From Bradyrhizobium sp. AZCC 1610 (GTDB lineage: Bacteria; Pseudomonadota; Alphaproteobacteria; Rhizobiales; Xanthobacteraceae): DNA of 64,000 nt. Numbering within the stretch: the stretch's first letter is position 1; each line of letters opens with the position of its first letter. Made by a program: the position numbers and the translations under genes. Shown here in pieces: positions 51,926-60,082 of this stretch. The stretch is from assembly GCF_036924515.1 (NCBI RefSeq), contig NZ_JAZHRR010000001.1, positions 5,613,001 to 5,677,000 of the forward strand, read 5' to 3'. The notes under the pieces were generated by a model. That model was given only the letters and a program-made list of their open reading frames with translations, searched no databases and was not told the origin of the DNA.

Positions 51926-53416
51926 TCAGCTCTCGGCAACGGGCCGGCGCACCGCCCGGCCGGGCCTCGCCGCCACATCCAGCACGCCATCGGCGATCAG
52001 CGGCTGGCCGCTGACCACCAAGTGCCGCACACCCTCCGACGGGCGGTTCATCGCCGAGAAAGTCGCCCGGTCGGTCAGCGTGCCGAAATCGAAGGCGACT
52101 ATGTCGGCATCCGCGCCCGGCTGCAGCCTGCCCTTGGCCCGCATGGCGGGCGTGCTCGCAGCCAAAATCTCCGCCGGGATCAGGGCGCATTTGCGAACGC
52201 CTTCCAGGAGCGACAGCGCCTTGCGCTCACGCACCCACTCGCGGATGAAACGGGTGAAGCAACCCGCCGAACGCGGATGCGAAGTGGCGTCCGCCGGCAG
52301 CGGCCAGGCGTCGCCGGTGTAGACGCTGCCGTCCGACAGCGTCCAGGGCATCGCGTCGGATGCGATCGCGCCGCCGGGATACAGCACCGAGATATCCAGG
52401 AGGTCACGATGGTGCGGATTGTTCTCCGTATCCAGGATATGCCACAGCACCAGCGTGGAAGGCTCCTCCGCCTGTGCTGCCAGCAGTTCCTTCCGATCGC
52501 GGAAGCGCCGCCCGTCGGTCACACGCTGCACCGAATCGTAGCCGAGGCCATTGCGCGCCTCGAACTCCGGATCGCTGAAGAAGGCCGCCGCCAGCACAGT
52601 CGAACCGGTGCCGTACGGATAGGCCTCCACCGTGATCGGCAGGCCCTGCGCCTGCGCCTTGGCGATCAACACGGCGCAACGCTCCACGTCGGTCTTGCTG
52701 GAAGAGTTGAAGTGGCAGATGTGCATGTGCGCGCCGGTGGCGCCGGCATAGCCGATCAGGCGGATATAGGCCTCGGCGGCGCTTTCCGGGTCGATACGGG
52801 ACATGTAGGCGACGTGGGTGAAGGTCGCCACATCATGCGCCGCCGCCAGTTGGCACACCGCGGTCAGCTCCTGCACCCCGGCGCCCGGGGCATAGGCGTT
52901 GAGAATGCCGATACCGATGCCGCCCTCGTTCAGTCCATTGGCAAGGCGGTCGAGGATGCCGGCCACCTCCGTGTCGCTAGCCACGTTGTCGATCCAGCGG
53001 CGATCGCGCATGGCATTACCGAACGCCTCCAGCGAGCTTTCCGCGTTGGAGCCGGTCATCGCGCCGATGCGCGCGAAGGCCCAATTGGCGGCGGCGCCGT
53101 AGTTCAGCACGCGTCCACGAGCAGCCTGGCGCCGATACCAGGACGCGACCGGCAATACGCCCGCCTCGAGGTCGAGCGTTGTCGTCACCCCGTCGAACGC
53201 CTGCATGCGGTCGGCCGGGACCGACTGGCCGTGGGCGTGCAGGTCGATGAAGCCGGGAGCCACCACCAGCCCGGTTGCGTCGATCACCCGTTCGGCGCTG
53301 CCGAGCCCCGTGCCGACAGCGGCGATCTGGCCATCCAGCACCGCCACATCGCCCATCGCGTCCATCCCGCTGGCCGGATCCACCACCCGGCCGCCGCTGA
53401 TCACCAAGCCGCTCAT
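51926..53416 (-). CDS. N-acyl-D-amino-acid deacylase/D-aminoacylase-family amidohydrolase
   Basis: 496 residues from ATG 53416 (GGGGAG upstream). MSGLVISGGRVVDPASGMDA and VVAPGFIDLHAHGQ (HxH metal site) are the N-terminal signature; HICHFNSSSKTDVERC and later SDAMPW and SHPRSAGCFTRFI are D-aminoacylase family features. It hydrolyses N-acylated D-amino acids or dihydropyrimidine-like amides. A degraded copy of its 5' end is at 60683-60850. Confidence 0.93.
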   Translation of the reverse strand: MSGLVISGGRVVDPASGMDAMGDVAVLDGQIAAVGTGLGSAERVIDATGLVVAPGFIDLHAHGQSVPADRMQAFDGVTTTLDLEAGVLPVASWYRRQAARGRVLNYGAAANWAFARIGAMTGSNAESSLEAFGNAMRDRRWIDNVASDTEVAGILDRLANGLNEGGIGIGILNAYAPGAGVQELTAVCQLAAAHDVATFTHVAYMSRIDPESAAEAYIRLIGYAGATGAHMHICHFNSSSKTDVERCAVLIAKAQAQGLPITVEAYPYGTGSTVLAAAFFSDPEFEARNGLGYDSVQRVTDGRRFRDRKELLAAQAEEPSTLVLWHILDTENNPHHRDLLDISVLYPGGAIASDAMPWTLSDGSVYTGDAWPLPADATSHPRSAGCFTRFIREWVRERKALSLLEGVRKCALIPAEILAASTPAMRAKGRLQPGADADIVAFDFGTLTDRATFSAMNRPSEGVRHLVVSGQPLIADGVLDVAARPGRAVRRPVAES

Positions 53417-53825
53417 ATCGGCACTCCCCACACGCAAAAACTTTAGGCAAGGCCCGCAACAGCGCCGCAGGCACCTGGAGCGCCCACGCACGGGCGGTCT
53501 CGGCTCCAATAGAGACAGATTTTGGGACCGGCGACCACCTCCGCCGATGCGGATTCATCGAAACAACCCCATGCAAAGTAGCATCGGCTATCGGCATGAA
53601 TGCAGCGAAAAACAATTTGACTCGTCGGGCAAATCAGCGGCATTCCTTCATCATTCCGCAATCTTGTAAACGCCCGTCGCCCCGCAATAGCGGGCGCGTC
53701 GGAGCGATTGCGGCTCAAACCCTCACCCACAATTGAAATTGCTCTCGCCTCGCCGCGGCGAACGATCGCCTGCGCGTGGCCGAACCGCGCGCGTGGCCTG
53801 CGCGCGTTCCTCAAGGAATCTCGAC
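53417..53825. other. Intergenic region with direct repeat B
   Basis: About 400 bp with no supported gene. It contains the 5' region of the amidohydrolase gene and repeat B (53506-53552), then ordinary sequence up to the ribosome binding site of the gene at 53826. Confidence 0.5.
53506..53552 (+). repeat. Imperfect 47-bp direct repeat, left copy (B)
   Basis: Starts CCAATAGAGACAGATTTT and ends CCGATGCGG. It matches 60081-60127 in the same orientation at 41 of 47 positions. The two copies bracket the 6.5-kb island-like region; the right copy begins immediately at the end of hairpin repeat 3. Confidence 0.75.
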
Positions 53826-54488
53826 ATGAACACCGCTCCGGACCTCACGACGTCAACGACGATCGCAGCAACTGACCAGACCAAAGCTGCCGCGCCCCCG
53901 CGAATAAAGCTTCTGTCGCACGGATTCGCCATCGACCATCCAGACCCTGAAATCGGCGAACAGCTCATGGCTGATACATTGGGGGTCGCCGATCGCGAAG
54001 CGATGCATGGCATTATCAGGCAATTGGTAAAAGCCAGCGTGAGCGGCGAGAGTCCCGACGAGGTCAACCTCTCCTTCATGATTTCGATGGTGAAGAGCAT
54101 CAAGCCCCGGGATTCCATCGAAGCCATGCTGGTGGCGCAGATGGTTTCCGTTCACGTGATGGCGATGCGATGCGCCCATCACCTCGCGAATGCGGACGAC
54201 CTCGCTCAGCACGACAGTGCCGCGCGCGCGTTGGGCAGGCTCGCCCGCACGTTTCCCGCCCAGATCGATGCGCTCAACCGCTACCGGAGCCATGGCGAGC
54301 CCGCCATCACCGTGCAGAACGTGTCCGTGGGCGATGGCGGCAAGGCCATTGTCGGCAACGTCACGCAGCATGCGCGCGTGATCGTTTCGGACAATAACCC
54401 GGCATCCGCTGCGCGGAATGCACCGAAGACCGCGCGATCCAGGCGAAGGCGCGATTCCGCCGAGGCCAAGCGGGAAGCACCGGCATGA
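53826..54488 (+). CDS. Protein of unknown function, paired with HGGxxTG-type protein
   Basis: 220 residues from ATG 53826 (AAGGAA upstream). It has a low-complexity Thr/Ala N-terminus, a helical core (SFMISMVKSIKPRDSIEAMLVAQMVSVHVMAMRC, residues ~78-120) and a basic C-terminus. Its stop overlaps the next start (ATGA). Such pairs occur in mobile or accessory regions of Rhizobiales, from memory. No function is assigned. Confidence 0.75.
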   Translation: MNTAPDLTTSTTIAATDQTKAAAPPRIKLLSHGFAIDHPDPEIGEQLMADTLGVADREAMHGIIRQLVKASVSGESPDEVNLSFMISMVKSIKPRDSIEAMLVAQMVSVHVMAMRCAHHLANADDLAQHDSAARALGRLARTFPAQIDALNRYRSHGEPAITVQNVSVGDGGKAIVGNVTQHARVIVSDNNPASAARNAPKTARSRRRRDSAEAKREAPA

Positions 54489-54751
54489 GCGATCACATCC
54501 GAATTACCGGCCCGATGCTGGCGAGCCCACGTTGCGGCGCCAAAACCCGTTCCGGCGGCGCGTGTCGCTCGCCGGCGGTGCACGGCAAAAAGCGCTGCCG
54601 CATGCACGGCGGTGCACAGGGATCCGGCGCACCAAGGCCAAACCAGAACGCGCGCAAGCACGGCCTGTTCACCAGGGATGCGATCGCCGAGCGAAGGCAG
54701 ATTCACGCGTTGCTGGGTGAAGCGCGGAAGCTGCTGGAGGAGATGAAGTGA
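54485..54751 (+). CDS. HGGxxTG-domain protein, small basic
   Basis: 88 residues. CGAKTRSGGACRSPAVHGKKRCRMHGG has Cys/His spacing (C, C, C, H) suitable for zinc binding, then GAPRPNQNARKHGLFT. This motif defines a family common on phage, plasmid and island DNA. Translationally coupled to the preceding gene. Confidence 0.85.
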   Translation: MSDHIRITGPMLASPRCGAKTRSGGACRSPAVHGKKRCRMHGGAQGSGAPRPNQNARKHGLFTRDAIAERRQIHALLGEARKLLEEMK

Positions 54752-55157
54752 GTGGGTTTCGCAGAGGGTGCGCTACGCGTTGGCAAGCTTGCCCTTGTCT
54801 TGCACTGACAGCATTCGATTTCTAGCTAGCCATACTTGCCGTTCAAGCATTGGGGATTCGGTGATAGTGCACTCAAACTCTGGGGAGTTTATGCACTGTC
54901 ACCGTAATTGCACAGACCAAGCCAAGGTATGCCAAAAGCAAGATTGCATTAGGGCGCTCTTAAGGAAGAGCTAGCGCGAGCAATGTCGGCCTGTTTTGTC
55001 GTGGCGGTATGACGCAATCTTGAATTGGCAGTGTGGTGCACCGGATAAATGGAGCAAGTTATTTGAATGGGTGTCAAAGAACTAAGACGCGGAACTCCCC
55101 CTGGCCGCATCCGCACGACCACTTCCTGCAGTTCTTTCAGAATTTTCTGCGATGCGG
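54752..55157. other. Intergenic region with hairpin repeat 1
   Basis: About 400 bp without a supported gene, containing hairpin repeat copy 1 and low-GC flanks. It separates the plus-strand pair from the minus-strand island genes; both converge here. Confidence 0.5.
54855..54909. repeat. Hairpin repeat, copy 1
   Basis: Left arm GATTCGGTGATAGTGCA, right arm TGCACTGTCACCGTAATT, loop of 20 bases including CTCAAACTC. The left arm has diverged from the two other copies by a base deletion and a C-to-T change, so the stem is imperfect. Confidence 0.8.
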
Positions 55158-55770
55158 TCAAGCAGCGTCTTCAACTATCCATTCCGCGATTACAAAAGTA
55201 AGATCGTGAAAAGTTAGGTCAGTCTTATCAAGATCCAGTCTCTTGCAGATTCTCACCTTGTCCTTCTGAAATTTTTCATAGTCTGCAGCTATTCGAGCGC
55301 CGCCGGGAACGTGAGGGCCGATCGTTCTAAGAAAATCTCTCACTTGTCTGACCAGCGAAGGAACCGCCATATTGTGGGAATGAATATCTTGGCCAGCAAT
55401 GTCAGAGATGAACTTCTGATAGCGGAACCGCTCTCGGTCGAGAACCAAGCATCGCTTACGACGCTGAACCAAGTTCCCATATCGTTTTGCGCCTAAGTAA
55501 ATGCCGAGTTCAAATGGGCATATTGAAGCGCGGAAGGCGGCTCTTGGAGTCTAGTTGGGTCCTGCAAAGATCATGGATACCGTAGGGGCATTCCTCTATC
55601 AACGCCATGATCTTGTCGATGCGAGTGCCACTACCGTCATCAATTTCGAAGGCACACCGAGCTGAAAAACCACATCGGATGACTGTAAAGACTATAGCGT
55701 CAAAGAATTTCTGATATTTTCGGTCAAACGGACAGTTGATGAACACTCCTAGCGGAGATGCCTTCGCCAT
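55158..55770 (-). pseudogene. TIR/NDT-superfamily-like protein gene, frameshifted
   Basis: From ATG 55770 the frame gives ASPLGVFINCPFDRKYQKFF, FEIDDGSGTRIDKIMALIEE and RLPRFNMPI then TGA at 55510. One frame over, it continues FELGIYLGAKRYG and then QRRKRCLVLDRERFRYQKF to a stop at 55158. Removing one A near 55515 restores NMPFELGIYLGAKRYG. The fused protein would have about 203 residues. The FINCPFD strand and the N..FELG element are typical of TIR/nucleoside-deoxyribosyltransferase-like folds, several of which are immune effectors; that role is inferred. The gene follows the 55773 gene after two bases. Confidence 0.75.
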
Positions 55771-55772
55771 CC

Positions 55773-56096
55773 TTAACCCTTTGCCACCCTTACGTCAGAA
55801 AGGGCTTTCTTCAGGTTGCTAAGTTTAAAGCTATCCGGCTTTCCCGCCGGCTTAACAATAATCACCCCATCACCGGTCGTACCGACTATTTGATGCCCAG
55901 CGCTTTTGTAGGCCTTTCTAACGGTCTTAACCTTAGCGTTAGCCCGAGCGTTCGTAATTAGATAGGCCCCGACGCTCTTCACCGTTTTCGCAGATGGAAA
56001 TGCGAAGTGCCCCGACGCCGAATCATGAGTTACAACCCGAAAACCCTTAGCTTTCGCGGAAACTTTCTTTCTAAGCTTACCTGCTGATTTGGCCAT
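55773..56096 (-). CDS. Small basic protein of unknown function, upstream of TIR-like gene
   Basis: 107 residues from ATG 56096 (GAGAG upstream). The first 20 residues are lysine-rich (MAKSAGKLRKKVSAKAKGF), followed by a compact region with beta-strand/helix alternation (AYLITNARANAKVKTVRKAYKSAGHQIVGTTGDGVIIVKP). Two bases separate its stop from the TIR-like gene, so they form a two-gene unit. It could be an antitoxin, sensor or specificity partner, but nothing in the sequence names it. Confidence 0.65.
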   Translation of the reverse strand: MAKSAGKLRKKVSAKAKGFRVVTHDSASGHFAFPSAKTVKSVGAYLITNARANAKVKTVRKAYKSAGHQIVGTTGDGVIIVKPAGKPDSFKLSNLKKALSDVRVAKG

Positions 56097-56599
56097 CGGT
56101 CTCTCAACCCTACGATGTTGCTCCCATCCTATTCTATGCATTTCTTTTAAGATTTCCATACCTATCCCAAAGCAAAGCGCAGCTTTTGCCAACTTGTACA
56201 CGGCAGTTGCGTGTCCTTTCTCCTTCCCCTTTCTCCTTCCCCCTTCCCCTCCCCTTTTCTTTTCCCTCTTTTTTGTTTTTCCTTCCCTTCCTCTTTTCCT
56301 GCCCCTCCCACACTCTCCTTAAGTCGATCGTTTCGGGACGAAAGCTCGCCTCCCTTTACAGCGTCCTCCAGCTCATCTTTCATTCTTGTCGACGAGGGTT
56401 CGTGCTGACTCCCGTCTCGCGCTTACCTTTCTTCTCACGTTGCACGAAATCCCTTGCAAAGAGTTTTGACGACCTATTGGTAGAGTGGATTATTCGTCGG
56501 ATAACGTCGGCGGCCCGCCCGCGCCAAGGTCAGCATCGGTCGCCTTTGTCTAGTCAGGAACCGGCGTTAGGAAGTTTATCGTCTCCGTAGCGTCTGGGG
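56097..56599. other. Gene-poor spacer with polypyrimidine tract
   Basis: Roughly 500 bp between two minus-strand genes. It holds the polypyrimidine tract (56213-56320). A minus-strand frame at 56162-56383 could encode 73 residues, but nearly half of it is the low-complexity tract, so I do not count it as a gene. Confidence 0.5.
56213..56320 (+). repeat. Polypyrimidine/polypurine tract
   Basis: About 108 nt on the plus strand with only four purines (G56275, G56301, A56310, A56312), made of irregular CCTT/CCCT/TTTC units. Strongly atypical for this genome. Confidence 0.85.
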
Positions 56600-56657
56600 A
56601 TTACGGTGACAGTGCACTCAAACTCCGGGTAAGAATTTTATGCACTGTCACCGTAAT
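56600..56657. repeat. Hairpin repeat, copy 2
   Basis: Perfect 17-bp arms (ATTACGGTGACAGTGCA / TGCACTGTCACCGTAAT) and a 24-base loop containing CTCAAACTCCGGG. Its right arm overlaps the last ten bases of the gene at 56648-57313, including the stop codon, so it may also act as that gene's terminator. Confidence 0.9.
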
Positions 56658-57313
56658 ACCGTTGGACCGCGACGGATTACGTGAAGTTTGAAAACTGGGC
56701 AGCACTTGCTCTCAGGCTCATAGGCAAGGCCCAACAGTACGTCCGAGATACGATCAGCCTGGAACGTTGCACTGCTCAGCCACTTCTCCACCTGCGAGGC
56801 ATCCAAAAACATCTCATCCGTGGGGATGACAAGGATGTATCGTTGGTAAGGGCCACCCTTCAGCTTGGCCCGGTCTTTCTGGTCGATGCGCTCTTGGAGC
56901 GCGTGAATAAGATCGGCCTGTTGCCACACAAAGTAGGCTTCCGGCTTATTCGGCTCCATTCCGGATGCTCGTTGCTGCAATGCCTTCAGGGAACGTTTCA
57001 GCGTTGGCTCATGGACGAGTTCAGTAACTTCAACGGCAGTTCGGCACCCGTCGATGTTGCCTTCGCAGTCAGGCGGATCGTCCTTGCCGCGTGAGACAAG
57101 ATCACGGACATCAATACCAGCCACTGCGAGAATCTCGCGAGCGGCACCAAGCTCACCGATCGGCTTGTCTTTCCAGCTCCAGAATCCATTCCAAGGACGG
57201 ATGTTTGTCTCAATGGTTTCACCGAGACTGCGCCCCCCGTCGTCTTCGTCGGACATTTCCTGGCTCACTCGCAACGGTCCATTTGGAAGAGAATAAGGCC
57301 GGCTACTGCCCAT
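56648..57313 (-). CDS. Protein of unknown function with nuclease-like motif
   Basis: 221 residues from ATG 57313 (AAGGGG upstream), 20 bp after the large gene. Residues ~72-97 read RGKDDPPDCEGNIDGCRTAVEVTEL: an acidic PPDCE then a strand EVTEL, like the D...ExK/ExT core of PD-(D/E)XK nucleases. The middle (PEAYFVWQQADLIHALQERIDQKD) and C-terminus (YQRYILVIPTDEMFLDASQVEKWL) are typical of accessory proteins near restriction-like genes. Function is inferred only. The stop codon is in hairpin repeat 2. Confidence 0.75.
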   Translation of the reverse strand: MGSSRPYSLPNGPLRVSQEMSDEDDGGRSLGETIETNIRPWNGFWSWKDKPIGELGAAREILAVAGIDVRDLVSRGKDDPPDCEGNIDGCRTAVEVTELVHEPTLKRSLKALQQRASGMEPNKPEAYFVWQQADLIHALQERIDQKDRAKLKGGPYQRYILVIPTDEMFLDASQVEKWLSSATFQADRISDVLLGLAYEPESKCCPVFKLHVIRRGPTVLR

Positions 57314-57333
57314 TACTACCCCTTACAAGCGCT

Positions 57334-59274
57334 CTATCGTTTGTGTCGATTTCGCCTTCTCGCACGTTTTGAGATTTTCTCTGCGGACCGATGTCCCTTG
57401 GCACCACCTAGCTTTCTGTAGGACTTCCGCTTGGCATCCGCTTCCGACACGAGCGCGGCATAGTCGGCACGGATGATGGGTGGGGACCGAACCTTATCAA
57501 GCCGAATAGAAGATATCCCTTCATCTGCGTAGCCGATGATCAGTACAAGCACCTCCGGCCTTTGGGAGATTAAGCACGCCACTTCGCCCCGATGCGTAAC
57601 CTCGGCAACGGATACTGTATGATCTGACGAATGAATGAATACCTGAAGCGGTGTGTGACCGTCGAACAGAAAGCTACGTTCAGGATATCTTTTCAAGCTA
57701 GGCAAAAGCTCGCGCACAAGCGACGCTAGGTTCTCACGGCTGTCCCCACTGAGATCACGCAGATGGGCGTCAAACTCCAACCAACCCTTCGGACGAAAGA
57801 CGTCGAGACCGCTAAGGATAGTTAAGAGCTCAGCAGGAAAATTCTGTTGGGGAACAGGTGTACTCTGCCAGTCAGTTCCAGAAAAATAGTTACTTATCTT
57901 GTCGCTGAACCCGTCCCACGTCACTCGATCGGCCTTCTTCAGTTGCTCAACCATATCGTGGTCAAACCGATTTCGTGAGACATAGGCTCCCAAGTGGTCC
58001 TGCTCATCAAACATCATCGCATCACGGATACCAGCGACGTGCTGACGAACGTCTAGATAGTGGAACAGCATACCCGTAGAAGGGAGAAAGCGCTTCAAGA
58101 CGAACAGATCGTCGATGGACATGGAAATGAATGGATACTTTCCCAGTATCGGCGTGATCTCGGGAAGCTCCTTGCACATTGCCGAAAATGGCGTGAACGC
58201 CTCCACAGTAAGTCCGATAGGCACGACCTTACGAAAGGTATCAAGCCTTAGTTTGGCGACATCTTTGTACGTGCCAGCTTCCAGCTTATAGATGGGCATT
58301 TCTGGCGCGCTCGCCAAATATTCGAGAAAGCGCCTACATTGGCTAAACGCCTTGATGACTAAGTCACGAACTGCGCGGATGTGCCGCTCAAAATCAGTTG
58401 CAGGCGAGTGCATAGCCATCACGCCCGCCTTTATCTCAACAACGAACAGAGTATCGTCTAAGATGCCGACCGTGTCGGTCTCCACCCACTGGTCCGTTGC
58501 AGGGTCCTTGAAGTAAACTTCGTTGTAGATTGTAGCTGCCTTCAATTGCTCTTTTAATATTTCCGGAAGAGCTTCTTCAGTCAGCTTCTTCTGCCTGTGG
58601 TTCCAGATTTCGCGATAGGAGCTGTCTCGACCGATCAGGCCGCGCTGAATAGCCCGGTAGGCTGAATCGCGAACAAACTGACCGTCAGTGGCATAGTAAT
58701 CGTTCCCAAGACGAACGAGCGGCCGTATGCGTGCTGGCAGCGTTCGAAGGGGTGTGCCTACTAGTGGCCCCGCTTGAAAGAACTTCGTTTCGCCGCCCGG
58801 CTGATACCCCATATCTTCAAGCAATGCTTGCGGCAGTTCTGAGTGACGCGATACGTTGCAGACACCTCCTTGAAATAGGTCTCGTATCGCGTTGCTGACT
58901 TTCTCTTCGAGGCCGGGGTCTTCTTCTCTATTTCGATTGACGGCCTCCTCGAGAGAAACCTGTTCCCGCTCCGACAATTCGACTGTTCGGTCGTGTTGTT
59001 CCTTGAGGGTGTCCGCAGCATTTGCGTGCCCCGCGCGAAATGTATCTGCGATGCGTTGCATCCCGGCAGCAATGTCAACCGCGCCAATTCCATACGACTG
59101 TTTGAGTTGGTCATCATGGGGTGCGAGCGCGAACCGGAAGAACTCTTCTTCAAGAACTTGGTGTCTATGGCCCCGGATAAGCACCCAAGTGCTCTTCGCC
59201 TGGAAATCTAAATCGCTCTGCAATTCAGTCGCATTCGACCTATTGGCCAAACTGCTGACCAAGCAAAACTGCAT
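57334..59274 (-). CDS. Large protein with PD-(D/E)XK-like nuclease domain (main part of split gene)
   Basis: From ATG 59274 about 646 residues. Residues ~275-300 contain WVETDTVGILDDTLFVVEIKAG, matching the D-Xn-ExK catalytic core of restriction-like nucleases. The rest is unrecognised; the C-terminus is strongly basic (RSAEKISKRARRRNRHKR). The frame continues upstream without a clear start, and the first ~35 residues before the conserved-looking part look unlike protein, so the true N-terminus is probably encoded by the overlapping 59240-59641 frame joined by a one-base frameshift. Codon use and GC are lower than in the catabolic genes. Confidence 0.7.
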   Translation of the reverse strand: MQFCLVSSLANRSNATELQSDLDFQAKSTWVLIRGHRHQVLEEEFFRFALAPHDDQLKQSYGIGAVDIAAGMQRIADTFRAGHANAADTLKEQHDRTVELSEREQVSLEEAVNRNREEDPGLEEKVSNAIRDLFQGGVCNVSRHSELPQALLEDMGYQPGGETKFFQAGPLVGTPLRTLPARIRPLVRLGNDYYATDGQFVRDSAYRAIQRGLIGRDSSYREIWNHRQKKLTEEALPEILKEQLKAATIYNEVYFKDPATDQWVETDTVGILDDTLFVVEIKAGVMAMHSPATDFERHIRAVRDLVIKAFSQCRRFLEYLASAPEMPIYKLEAGTYKDVAKLRLDTFRKVVPIGLTVEAFTPFSAMCKELPEITPILGKYPFISMSIDDLFVLKRFLPSTGMLFHYLDVRQHVAGIRDAMMFDEQDHLGAYVSRNRFDHDMVEQLKKADRVTWDGFSDKISNYFSGTDWQSTPVPQQNFPAELLTILSGLDVFRPKGWLEFDAHLRDLSGDSRENLASLVRELLPSLKRYPERSFLFDGHTPLQVFIHSSDHTVSVAEVTHRGEVACLISQRPEVLVLIIGYADEGISSIRLDKVRSPPIIRADYAALVSEADAKRKSYRKLGGAKGHRSAEKISKRARRRNRHKR

Positions 59275-59641
59275 CGTCTTCGTTCTGAGTTCTTTCGAAG
59301 AGGGAGAGAAGTTCTTTAGCTTTCCCTTCATCCACCACGCCGCTGGGGAATGGGCCGTTGTTCCCACTCGAAACGGCATGAAGATACTCCAGCGCTAGCT
59401 GAAGCAGTTCAAAGCCAGGCGATTTCCCTTCATCGTCATTGTTCAAGCCGCTCTGTATGCGCTTAATAAATGCTTGTCCCCAAATATAGCCAAGCAAACT
59501 CGCTGGTGGCAGGGTGAGAGCAAGCGCCGTTATCTTAGTGCCGAGTTGCTCCAGTTCATCTCTCAGCGCGTTGGATGCCGCTTCCAGCTTCTCCTGCCGA
59601 TCTGGCCCGCTTGCGGCCAATGCATCTCCGAGACCTTCCAT
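59240..59641 (-). CDS. N-terminal part of the split large gene, or separate small protein
   Basis: 133 residues from ATG 59641 with a strong GGGGGAAG upstream. Helical, with a hydrophobic stretch TKITALALTLPPASLLGYIWG (around residues 35-55), then acidic linkers and LLSLFERTQNEDDAVLLGQQFGQ to a stop at 59240. Dropping one base near 59243 (GGC CAA TAG to GGC AAT AGG) joins it in frame to NRSNATELQSDLDFQAK of the large gene, giving one protein of about 768 residues. The alternative is two overlapping genes with coupling. Confidence 0.65.
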   Translation of the reverse strand: MEGLGDALAASGPDRQEKLEAASNALRDELEQLGTKITALALTLPPASLLGYIWGQAFIKRIQSGLNNDDEGKSPGFELLQLALEYLHAVSSGNNGPFPSGVVDEGKAKELLSLFERTQNEDDAVLLGQQFGQ

Positions 59642-59844
59642 GTTGCTTCCCCCGGCGCATGTTGGTTTCAATCCAACTTGCCTTCGTGGTAACGCAACTT
59701 AAGAACGAACACCACAAGACTTGCAAGAAATCCGCCAGCCGGCCTCACATTCTGGAATCGCTATGATTTTAGAAATACCTCTGCTTGTCCTGACCGGCGA
59801 ATGTTGCAAACCGTCGTAACGGTCATTGGTGGTCGTAGCTTACG

Positions 59845-59997
59845 TCAGTCATGAGGCGGCGTGCTCAATCGACCGCTGTTCCGTGCGAACGTTCGGATGA
59901 TCATTTTGGAGAATGACACCAGTTCAAGCGTAAGCTCCTCGACCGCTTCCGCATGGGCGATCAAATCCTCCGTAACTAACGCCTCTTTACCCTTCAT
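59845..59997 (-). CDS. Possible small protein of 50 residues
   Basis: MKGKEALVTEDLIAHAEAVE begins it; the rest is LTLELVSFSKMIIRTFARNSG plus a short tail. It is amphipathic-helical and protein-like, on the strand of the neighbouring island genes. An AAAGGA precedes the ATG but is very close to it. The frame is closed upstream by a stop inside hairpin repeat 3, so it may be the end of a longer gene cut by that repeat. Confidence 0.35.
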   Translation of the reverse strand: MKGKEALVTEDLIAHAEAVEELTLELVSFSKMIIRTFARNSGRLSTPPHD

Positions 59998-60021
59998 TCC
60001 TTTCGGCTTCTTATTGAGAAA

Positions 60022-60082
60022 GGATTACGGTGACAGTGCACTCAACTGCGGGTGAGAGTTTCGTGCACTGTCACCGTAATCC
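60022..60082. repeat. Hairpin repeat, copy 3
   Basis: Perfect 19-bp arms (GGATTACGGTGACAGTGCA / TGCACTGTCACCGTAATCC), loop of 23 bases with CTCAACTGCGGG. Its right end coincides with the start of direct repeat B' (60081). Confidence 0.92.

Noticed and set aside
56162..56383. 73-residue Lys/Glu/Gly-rich minus-strand frame
   Set aside because: About half is translation of the polypyrimidine tract; the rest is too short to judge.
56186..56590. 134-residue plus-strand frame rich in Phe/Pro/Ser
   Set aside because: Also generated by the polypyrimidine tract; composition is that of translated CCTT runs.
54855..60082. CRISPR array
   Set aside because: The three hairpins are 1.7-3.4 kb apart with genes between them, so there is no regular repeat-spacer pattern.
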